Shown in pieces: positions 55,836 to 64,000 of a stretch of DNA of 64,000 nt. A program made the position numbers and the translations under genes. The notes beneath the pieces are model-generated. The model did no database searches. It saw nothing but the letters and a program-made list of their open reading frames with translations, and had not been told where the DNA came from. Positions within the stretch are counted from its first letter, which is position 1; every line of letters starts with the position of its first letter. Location: the NCBI GenBank assembly GCA_015075165.1, contig JABTUY010000002.1:434001-498000 (forward strand). The letters are read 5' to 3'. This stretch comes from Ideonella sp. Lineage in GTDB: Bacteria; Pseudomonadota; Gammaproteobacteria; Burkholderiales; Burkholderiaceae_C.

Positions 55836-57692
55836 TCAACGCTCGAGCACGTAGGTGCCCGGCGCCGCTGCGAGCGGCTTGTACTTGCGCGAGCCGGGCT
55901 TGGTGGGCGCATCGACGAGTTCGCCTGACTTGCCCTGGATCCACTCGCGCCAGTGCGGCCACCAGCTTCCTTCGCGCCGCTCGCCCTCGGCGAGCCTGGC
56001 CCATTGCATCGGGTCTTCGACACTCGCCGGTGCCGCGAAGAAGAACGACTTCGGTGATCCGGGCGGGTTGAGCAGGCTCTGCAGGTGGCCGGCGTTGGCG
56101 AGCACGAACGTCGTCTCGGGGCCGAACAGCCGCGCCGTGCCGTAGCACGCGCGCCACGGCGTGATGTGGTCGGTAATCCCGCCGATGACGTAGGCGCCGA
56201 GCTCGGCCTTGCCGAAGTCGATCGGCGTGCCGGCGATCTCGAGCGTTCCGGCATTGACGTACGGGTTCTTCTCGACCATGTCGAGCAGGTCGCAGTGGAA
56301 CTGGCCGGGCAGCCGCGTGGTGTCGGCGTTCCAGGCCAGGATGTCGAACGCCGGCGGCTTGTTGCCGAGCAGGTAGTTGTTGACCCAGTAGTTCCAGACC
56401 AGGTCGTTGGGCCTGAGCCAGGCGAACATCGATGCCATCTCGTCGCCGTAGACGAGCCCCTTGCGGCGCGAGCGCGCCTTGGCGGCGCGGATCGTCGCCG
56501 GCGTGTTGAACAGCCCGAGTGTCGAGTCCTCGAGCGCGGCCTCGGTGTTGAGCACGCACACCGCCCAGGTGGTGTTGACGACCTTGCGGTCACCCTTGGC
56601 GGCGAGCCATCCCAGGTACGCGGCCAGCGTCATGCCGCCGGAACACGAGCCCCACATGTTGACGTCGGGACTGCCGGTGATCTGGCGCGCCGCGTCGACC
56701 GCGCGGTCGAGCGCCATGCAGTAGTCTTCCAGCCCCCAGTGGCGGTGCTCCATCGTCGGGTTGCGCCAGCTGACGACGAACATCTGCACGCCCGAGTCGA
56801 CGGTCCACTTCACCAGGCTCTTGTCGGGCGACAGGTCGATCGCGTAGAACTTGTTGACCTGCGGCGGGCTCATCACCAGCGGGCGCCTGTGCACCTGCGG
56901 CGTCGCGGGCGCGTACTGCAGCAGCTCGAACATCTCGTCGCGGTACACCACCTGCCCGGGCGACGTGGCCATGTTCTGGCCGACCTTGAACGGCGTCGCG
57001 TCGACCTGGCTCGGCAGCATGTTGTTGTGGCGCACGTCGTGCACCAGGTTCTTCAGCCCTTTCACCAGGTTCTCCCCGCCGGTGTCGACGATCTTGCGTA
57101 CCGCTGCCGGGTTGCCGAGCACGAAGTTGCTCGGCGCCAGCGCGTCGGTGACGAGCGAAGCGAAGAAGTGCGCGCGGCCCTTCTCGATCTTGTCGAGCTT
57201 GGATGTGTCGATGTAGTCGTTGAGCTCCTTCTGCGTCGCGACGTAGGCCTGCATCAGACGGCTGTAGAACGGGTTGCTCTTCCACGCCGGGTCGGCGAAG
57301 CGGCGGTCCTTGGCATCGGCGGCCAGTTCCGACTTGCCCTTGACGACCGCGCCCAGCTCCTTCAGGTAGCGCCCGTAGTGCGTGGCCGCCTTGCCCGGCG
57401 TCTTGGTCACGGCTTTGAGCAGCGACTTCGCGGCGCTCGTCACGTCGCGCCGGCTCAACCCGACGAGCGGGTTGATCGCCAGCGTGTTCTCGCTGGCTTG
57501 CGCGACGAGATCGGTGAGGCCCGCCGCGGCGCCGATCGCCGCGCTGCCGGCCTGGCTGGCGGCGTCCTTCAACGCCCGGGCGGCGGCGTGCCCCGAGCGC
57601 AGCGCCTGCGCGGCGGATTCGGCGGTCTTGCCGCGCGGGCGCGGTGCCGGCTTGGCGCTGACCGACTTGGCGGCAGTTTGCTTGGTCACCAT
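55836..57692 (-). CDS. phaC: poly(3-hydroxyalkanoate) synthase, class II-like
   Basis: The 618-aa PHA synthase has its catalytic Cys350 in the lipase-like box GSCSGG, the Asp region ITDHITPW and the His in NAGHLQSLLNPP. An Ala/Lys-rich extension of about 100 residues precedes the synthase core. Core segments (MLPSQVDATPFKVGQN, VNKFYAIDLSPDKSLVKW, FDILAWNADTTRLPGQFH) and the end APGTYVLER resemble the class II, medium-chain synthases of Pseudomonas more than the class I enzymes usual in Burkholderiales. It is followed by dodecin and preceded by a MaoC hydratase. Confidence 0.92.
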   Translation of the reverse strand: MVTKQTAAKSVSAKPAPRPRGKTAESAAQALRSGHAAARALKDAASQAGSAAIGAAAGLTDLVAQASENTLAINPLVGLSRRDVTSAAKSLLKAVTKTPGKAATHYGRYLKELGAVVKGKSELAADAKDRRFADPAWKSNPFYSRLMQAYVATQKELNDYIDTSKLDKIEKGRAHFFASLVTDALAPSNFVLGNPAAVRKIVDTGGENLVKGLKNLVHDVRHNNMLPSQVDATPFKVGQNMATSPGQVVYRDEMFELLQYAPATPQVHRRPLVMSPPQVNKFYAIDLSPDKSLVKWTVDSGVQMFVVSWRNPTMEHRHWGLEDYCMALDRAVDAARQITGSPDVNMWGSCSGGMTLAAYLGWLAAKGDRKVVNTTWAVCVLNTEAALEDSTLGLFNTPATIRAAKARSRRKGLVYGDEMASMFAWLRPNDLVWNYWVNNYLLGNKPPAFDILAWNADTTRLPGQFHCDLLDMVEKNPYVNAGTLEIAGTPIDFGKAELGAYVIGGITDHITPWRACYGTARLFGPETTFVLANAGHLQSLLNPPGSPKSFFFAAPASVEDPMQWARLAEGERREGSWWPHWREWIQGKSGELVDAPTKPGSRKYKPLAAAPGTYVLER

Positions 57693-57707
57693 GGACGACC
57701 CCCGAAC

Positions 57708-58172
57708 TCAGTTCATCAACATGACAAGCGCCATCGCGATCAGCGCCGGCTTGTCCTCGCCTTCGATCTCGAACGTGTTCTCGGTGGTCAGCAGCACGCG
57801 GCCGCCGCCCTTGTCGTCGACCGCGGCGACCTTGACGTGGTTGCGAACGCGTTTTCCCGCGCGCACCGGCGCGAGGAAGCGCACCTTGTCGAGGCCGTAG
57901 TTCATCGCCTGCTTGATCTCGAGGCGCTCGAGCAGGATGTCGAAGCTGGTCGGCGCCAGCAGCGCGAGCGTCAGGAAGCCGTGCGCGATCGTGCCCTTGA
58001 ACGGACTCTCCTTGGCCGCGCGCTCGGTGTCGACGTGGATCCACTGGTGGTCCTCGGTGCAATGCGCGAACTCGTCGATGCGCGGCTGGTCGACGGTGAT
58101 CCACGACGAGATGCCGATCTCCTCGCCGACATGCGCGGCGAGCTCGGCGGGCTTCAGGCGTTTGGTGCTCAT
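57708..58172 (-). CDS. MaoC family dehydratase, PhaJ-like
   Basis: This 154-aa hotdog-fold enoyl-CoA hydratase carries the catalytic Asp/His pair in DEFAHCTEDHQWIHVD and the FKGTIAHGFLTLAL motif. R-specific members (PhaJ) supply (R)-3-hydroxyacyl-CoA from beta-oxidation to PHA synthase. It sits 15 bases upstream of phaC on the same strand, which supports that role here. Confidence 0.9.
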   Translation of the reverse strand: MSTKRLKPAELAAHVGEEIGISSWITVDQPRIDEFAHCTEDHQWIHVDTERAAKESPFKGTIAHGFLTLALLAPTSFDILLERLEIKQAMNYGLDKVRFLAPVRAGKRVRNHVKVAAVDDKGGGRVLLTTENTFEIEGEDKPALIAMALVMLMN

Positions 58173-58206
58173 GATGCGTCTCCGTTTACGACCCTCGACC
58201 GCCGCT

Positions 58207-59061
58207 TCAGGGCTGGTCGAGGAACTGGTTGATCACACGAGCGGACCGTTCGGGCCGCGTCAGCAGGAACAGGTGCCCGCAGTCGAACACCTCGAGCCGC
58301 GAGTGCGGGATCAGCACATTCATCAGCTTGGCGTTGACCAGCGGCACCAACGGGTCGTGGGCGCCGGCCATGATCAGCGTCGGCTGCTGCAGCCGGTGCA
58401 GCCAGTGCACGCTGGTCCAGCCGGCCATCGCGGCGATCTGCAGGTAGTAGCCCAGGCGCGACTGCCACTTGATGTGCTTGAAGTGCTCGCCCGCCAACTC
58501 GGGCCGGCGGCGGTAGTCGCCGCCGTAGATGTCGCCGCTGACTTGGCGTGCATAGGTCTTGCTCATGAAGCGCCGCGGCGTGGCCATCTTCAGCGCGACC
58601 TTCGGGTGGCTGGGCACCATCAGCATGCCGGTGGCGGTGGCACACAGGATCAGGCGCCGGCAGCGCGCGGCATGGCTGCGTGCGAACTGCTGCGCAGCCC
58701 CACCACCCCAACTGATGCCGAGCACGTCGGCGCGCTCATGGCCGTATTGGTCGAGCACGCTGGCAGCGAGCTTGGCGATGCCCTGCAGCCGATACGGCCA
58801 AGACGGCATCGGCGAATGTCCGACGCCGGGGATGTCGAACGTGATGACCTCTCGCTGCGGCATCCAGCGCGCCAGCGGCTCGAGCAACTCGATGTTGCCG
58901 CCGATGCCGTTGAACAGCAGCAGCGGCACGCCGCCGCCTGCGCCATCCTGCCGTCCGACGCGCAGCTGCTGGCCGCGCACGTGCAGCACGTCGATGACGA
59001 AGGCGTGTCCTGGCGGCGGCGCAGCTTGCGCATCCGCAGTCGGCGCGTCGGTTTCCGACAT
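58207..59061 (-). CDS. phaZ: intracellular PHA depolymerase, Pseudomonas PhaZ type
   Basis: This alpha/beta hydrolase matches, as I recall it, PhaZ of medium-chain PHA producers. It has LLLFNGIGGNIELLEPLARW, FDIPGVGHSPMPSWPYR, the nucleophile elbow GISWGGG, and the order GMLMVPSHPKV, MATPRRFMS, IYGGDYRRRPELA, LGYYLQ, WTSVHWLH, then the acid in AGAHDPLVP and the His in CGHLFLLTRPE. From the ATG at 59061 the protein is 284 aa. Earlier in-frame starts are possible, and no strong ribosome site decides. It completes a depolymerase-hydratase-synthase unit. Confidence 0.88.
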   Translation of the reverse strand: MSETDAPTADAQAAPPPGHAFVIDVLHVRGQQLRVGRQDGAGGGVPLLLFNGIGGNIELLEPLARWMPQREVITFDIPGVGHSPMPSWPYRLQGIAKLAASVLDQYGHERADVLGISWGGGAAQQFARSHAARCRRLILCATATGMLMVPSHPKVALKMATPRRFMSKTYARQVSGDIYGGDYRRRPELAGEHFKHIKWQSRLGYYLQIAAMAGWTSVHWLHRLQQPTLIMAGAHDPLVPLVNAKLMNVLIPHSRLEVFDCGHLFLLTRPERSARVINQFLDQP

Positions 59062-59119
59062 CGAGTCGATGCCGGCGTCGAAGGTCACGTCAATTGACCT
59101 TTCGGGTTCGCCCGGCCCA

Positions 59120-59563
59120 GTGGAGTTCGACCAGCCGGTCAACGAGCTGCACTATGCGCTGGCGTGGCTGGAGCGCACGCCGCAGCTGGCCAACCCGATC
59201 ACCGCGGCGCAGATGTCGCGCACGCTGGCGCGGCTGCTGCAGGAGCAGAAGTGGCAATCGGGGCTCACGCGGCGCGTCTACGACGAGCTGACTCGCACGC
59301 CCGGCCGCTTTCCCGAGATGGAGGCGATCGCGGCGGCGCTGTGCATGACGTCGCGCAACCTGCGCCGCAAGCTCGACGCCGAAGGCACCTCGTACCAGGC
59401 GCTGCTCGCCAACGTCCGGTACGCCCTCGCGCGCGACTACCTCAGCACGTCGTTCCTGAGCACCGAGGACATCGCGGCGGCCCTGGGCTTCAGCGACGCC
59501 GCGAGCTTTCGCCACGCGTTCAAGCGCTGGACCGGCATGACGCCGGCGGAATTCCGCGGCTGA
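59120..59563 (+). CDS. AraC family regulator, C-terminal part (probably truncated)
   Basis: The 147-aa product from a GTG at 59120 contains the complete AraC helix-turn-helix domain (AIAAALCMTSRNLRRKLDAEGTSYQALL, IAAALGFSDAASFRHAFKRWTGMTPAEFR). It also has about 50 residues that normally lie between the two halves of OruR-type regulators (VEFDQPVNELHYALAW). The usual sensor half of about 180 residues is absent. The frame is open upstream but overlaps phaZ on the other strand and is not regulator-like. It is divergent from phaZ and may still control it. Confidence 0.65.
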   Translation: MEFDQPVNELHYALAWLERTPQLANPITAAQMSRTLARLLQEQKWQSGLTRRVYDELTRTPGRFPEMEAIAAALCMTSRNLRRKLDAEGTSYQALLANVRYALARDYLSTSFLSTEDIAAALGFSDAASFRHAFKRWTGMTPAEFRG

Positions 59564-59648
59564 TTCGGCGCCGGCCACCGCTTCGAGGGCCCTCGAGGGC
59601 GCCTCATGCAGCGCCGGCAGATCATCGTCGGCGGCTCTGATGCCCGCT

Positions 59649-59945
59649 CTACGGCTGCCGCTTCTGCCAGTACCCCGGCCGGCGGGCGTGGGCTGCGATG
59701 GCGCTGATGCGGATCGTGCCCTCGTGGGCGCGATAGAGGATCGAGTACGGATAGCGCCCGATGGGGAACAGCCGCCGGCCCTTGGTGGTGGGCGTGCCGA
59801 TGCCTGGGAACTCGGTCAGCAGCTGCGCCTTCTCTTCGAACCTGAGCAAGAAGTTGCGCGCAACGTTCAGGCTCACGTGTTGGGCGTAGAACGTGACGAC
59901 CTGGGCCAGTTCCTCCTCGGCCTCGGGCGCGAGGACGTAGCTCAC
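59649..59945 (-). CDS. RelE/ParE family toxin
   Basis: This 98-aa ParE-type toxin has YVLAPEAEEELAQVVTFYAQH and the C-terminal GRYPYSILYRAHEGTIRISAIAAHARRPGYW, both family hallmarks. The GTG start overlaps the antitoxin stop (GTGA), so the two are translationally coupled. ParE toxins inhibit gyrase, though other members target ribosomes. Confidence 0.9.
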   Translation of the reverse strand: MSYVLAPEAEEELAQVVTFYAQHVSLNVARNFLLRFEEKAQLLTEFPGIGTPTTKGRRLFPIGRYPYSILYRAHEGTIRISAIAAHARRPGYWQKRQP

Positions 59946-60166
59946 ACGAGCTTGGAGCGAACGCGAGCGACGGCCTCCCGGCCCGGCACCCAGGCTGACT
60001 CGCCACGAGCGATGCGCTCTTCGCGGCGGTCGGCCTCAGCACTCCACTCCGCCTCCCACTCGGGATCCTTCTCCAGGCTGGCGATGAGGCGATCGATGAG
60101 GCGCGATCGATCGGCCTGAGGAAGGCTCAACGCTTCGGCCTCGAGGACTTCGATCGGAATTGGCAT
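59942..60166 (-). CDS. addiction-module antitoxin
   Basis: This 74-aa helical protein of the addiction-module component type pairs with ParE/RelE toxins (VLEAEALSLPQADRSRLIDRLIASLE, then a WEAEWSAEADRREERIARGE stretch). GAGG lies 6-7 bases before the ATG. It is encoded first, as usual, and its stop overlaps the toxin start. Confidence 0.88.
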   Translation of the reverse strand: MPIPIEVLEAEALSLPQADRSRLIDRLIASLEKDPEWEAEWSAEADRREERIARGESAWVPGREAVARVRSKLV

Positions 60167-60559
60167 AGGGCACCTCGCGTGAAGTTGCAAGCATGCCATA
60201 GGCACTCGGGCCGCTGCATGCATGCGCCGGTTGGACCCTCAACCGCCGGCCCGCGGCGAAAGCCCGATGGCCTGCGCTGCGGCTTCCCCGAGAGCGTGAC
60301 GCCGGGCGGCCCAGGTCAGAAGATCCTGTCCGGGTTGAGGATGTTCTTCGGATCGAGAGCACGCTTGAGCGTGCGCATCACCTCGATCTCCTGCGGCGAG
60401 CGCGTAAGGCCGAGCCAGGCCTTCTTCTCGAAGCCGATGCCATGCTCGGCCGACACCGCCTCGCCGGCCTCGCGCAGCGGACCGTACACGCACCGCTCGA
60501 TCCGTTCGCGCGCATCACCGTCGATGCCGTCGGGGCTGGCGAGCACATGCAGGTTGCCG

Positions 60560-62121
<1,562 letters not shown>

Positions 62122-62125
<4 letters not shown>

Positions 62126-63744
62126 GGCCTCGCCACGCCGAACTGCATCGGCTGCGGCTGCCGCGCGTCGGCCTCGCGGCACACGGCGAGCACGAGCGCG
62201 AGCACGGCGCGCGTGTCGCGCGGGTCGATGACGCCGTCGTCGAGCAGCCGCGCGCTGGTGGCGAACACGCTCATCTGGCGATCGAAGTTGTCGACGATCT
62301 TCGTTTTTAGCGCGTCGAGCCGCGCGCGGTCCACCGGCACACCCTGCCGTTCGGCGGCGGCCTCCTGGACGATGGCCATCGTCTGCGCCGCCTGCTCGCC
62401 GCCCATCACCGCGGTCTTGGCGTTCGGCCACGAGAAGCAGAAGCGCGGGTGGAAGCCGCGCCCGCACATGCCGTAGTTGCCGGCGCCGAACGATGCGCCG
62501 CAGTGGATGGTGATCTGCGGCACGGTGGCGCTGGTGACGGCCTGGATCATCTTCGACCCGTGCTTGATCATGCCCGCTTCCTCGTACGCGCGGCCGACCA
62601 TGTAGCCGGTGGTGTTCTGCAGGTAGACGATCGGCGTGCGCGCCTGGCAGCACGCGTGGATGAAGTGCGTCGCCTTGTTGGCGCCGGCCGGGTCGATCGG
62701 GCCGTTGTTGGTGATGATCGCGAGCGGGTAGCCTTCGAGGTGCGCCTGGCCGCACACGGTGGCGCCGCCGTAGCGCGGGCCGAACTCGAGGAACTCCGAA
62801 TCGTCGACCAGGCGCGCGATCACTTCGCGCATGTCGACCGGGCGCTTCCAGTCGAGCGGCATGATGCCGAGCAACTCGTCGGCGTCGTATCGTGGCGGCT
62901 GGAACTCGCGCCGCGATGGAGGCGTCGGTCCGCGGTGCCAATCGATGTGCGCCATGATCTCGCGCGCGATGCGGATCGCGTCGCGATCATCCTCGGCCAA
63001 GTGGTCGCCCAGGCCCGAGATGCCGGTGTGCATCTCGGCGCCGCCGAGCTCCTCCTCGGTGGCGACCTCGCCGGTGGCGGCCTTCAGCAGCGGCGGCCCG
63101 GCGAGGAACGCGCGCGATCGGCCACGCACCATGACGATGTGGTCGGACAGGCCGGTCTGGTACGCGCCGCCCGCGGTCGAGCTGCCGTGTGTCACCGTCA
63201 CGACCGGCAGCCCGGCTGCCGACAACCGCGCCAGGTTGCGGAAGATGTTGCCGCCGCGAACGAAGTCCTCGACGCGGTACGCCATCAGGTTGGCGCCGGC
63301 GCTCTCGACGAGCTGCACGTACGGCAGCCGGTTGGCGAGCGCCAGTTCCTGCACGCGCAGCTGCTTGTCGAGCCCCATCGGCTGCAGCGCGCCGGCGTCG
63401 ATGCCGGAGTCCGACGCCAGCACCATGCAGCGGATTCCGCAGACGACGCCGATTCCGGCGATGATGCCGCCGCCGGCCACGCTCTTGTCGAGGTCGGGCG
63501 TGTCCAGGCCGTAGCCGGCCAGCGTCGCCAGTTCGAGGAACGGCGCCGCCGGGTCGAGCAGCAGCGCGATGCGCTCGCGCGGCAGCAGCTGGCCGCGCTT
63601 GGCGAAGCGCTCGCGCGACGCCGCCGAGGCTTCGCGCACGCGCCGCTCGACCGTGCGCAGCCGCTGGATCAGCTCGAGCATGCCGTCGCGGTTGCCCGCG
63701 AAGTCGGGCCCGGCGGTGGACAGCGTCGATTCGATCGTGCTCAT
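62122..63744 (-). CDS. acyl-CoA carboxylase beta subunit (carboxyltransferase)
   Basis: The 540-aa carboxyltransferase is of the methylcrotonyl/geranyl-CoA carboxylase type. Two crotonase-fold halves are seen, with the oxyanion-forming glycine pairs in HGSSTAGGAYQTGLSDHIVMV and CGASFGAGNYGMCGRGFHP. It also has YLQNTTGYMVGRAYE and ELGGAEMHTGISGLGDHLAE. The length fits AtuC/LiuB-type subunits. It overlaps the biotin carboxylase start (ATGA) and an upstream partial gene (ATGA), so at least three genes are coupled. The pathway would be leucine or isoprenoid degradation. Confidence 0.92.
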
Positions 63745-64000
63745 GGCTGCATCAAGGCTGCTGATTCGGTGCGCGCGTTGGAGCGCCTTCCACAGCTTGC
63801 GGGTTGTACTGCCGCGTCAACGCCACCGCAATCGGAAGCCGTCGTCGCGATGGCCGCGTCGCGCGCCGGATCTTTGACGAACGATTGCGCCGGGGTCATC
63901 CCGAGGTCGGTGGCATAGCCGGCGACGCCGGGCAAGGCGTCGGTCCAGTTGCGCACCTGGCGCGCCGGCGCGAGCAGCGGCGCCTCGCCGCGCGCGGGCG
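63741..64000 (-). CDS. 3' end of an unidentified gene (partial)
   Basis: The frame is open from the right edge of the window to a stop at 63741-63743 that overlaps the carboxyltransferase ATG, the coupling typical of this operon. The visible 85 residues include VRNWTDALPGVAGYATDLGM and an Ala/Ser-rich tail. I do not recognise a family; position suggests an acyl-CoA metabolism gene. Confidence 0.45.
   Translation of the reverse strand, partial: PARGEAPLLAPARQVRNWTDALPGVAGYATDLGMTPAQSFVKDPARDAAIATTASDCGGVDAAVQPASCGRRSNARTESAALMQP

Overview
The window is very GC-rich (roughly 70% by eye) and reads as a chromosome segment of a betaproteobacterium of the order Burkholderiales, probably near the Rubrivivax/Leptothrix group. 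The evidence is the gene order ddl-ftsQ-ftsA-ftsZ-lpxC, the dusB-fis-purH block with ruvC downstream, polyhydroxyalkanoate (PHA) storage genes, and the style of the intergenic palindromes. This placement is inference; no rRNA or tRNA gene is visible.

Layout. 1-5.6 kb: the 3' end of the division/cell-wall cluster (ddl, ftsQ, ftsA, ftsZ, lpxC) and two small sister membrane proteins. 5.6-12.9 kb, minus strand: dusB, fis, purH, plsC, a cdsA-like gene, ruvC and a dienelactone hydrolase, with a 0.9-kb gap full of perfect palindromes. 12.9-20.3 kb: a YqaA-type membrane protein, an M32 carboxypeptidase, a phasin, a two-domain alcohol-forming fatty acyl-CoA reductase, a DedA protein and a sphingosine-1-phosphate-lyase-like enzyme. 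20.4-24.7 kb, minus strand: five consecutive predicted lipoproteins of unknown function. 24.9-26.0 kb: a radical SAM/SPASM enzyme.

26.4-49.6 kb is the most unusual part. It holds a sigma-54-type two-component system, a protoporphyrinogen-oxidase-like gene, a four-gene 2-oxoacid:ferredoxin oxidoreductase operon, and then ten tightly coupled genes: an orphan CydA-like protein, two c-type cytochromes, a Tat-exported molybdopterin enzyme of the nitrite oxidoreductase/nitrate reductase clade, an 83-aa unknown, its four-cluster Fe-S subunit, a TorD-type chaperone, a haem-b gamma subunit, a UspA protein with protochlorophyllide-reductase-like helices, and a radical SAM protein carrying the same helices. 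A 55-bp dyad occurs before the protoporphyrinogen-oxidase-like gene and again before the cytochrome/molybdoenzyme operon, each near a sigma-54-like promoter. A partial third copy precedes the kinase gene, and an FNR-type box precedes the oxidoreductase operon. The locus therefore looks like one anaerobically tuned respiratory regulon. From about 26.4 to 36.65 kb every gene is broken by small indels, mostly in G/C runs, while the rest of the window is essentially clean. I read this as poor consensus sequence rather than real decay.

49.7-59.1 kb, minus strand: lipid and PHA metabolism, namely an alpha/beta hydrolase, ETF and ETF-quinone oxidoreductase, an acyl-CoA dehydrogenase, dodecin, a class II-like PHA synthase, a MaoC hydratase and a Pseudomonas-type intracellular PHA depolymerase. 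59.1-64 kb: an AraC-type fragment, a ParE-type toxin-antitoxin pair, and an acyl-CoA carboxylase operon whose biotin carboxylase is cut off at a junction with the tail of a FAD-linked oxidase. A short-chain dehydrogenase remnant at 54.0-54.4 kb is a further deletion scar.
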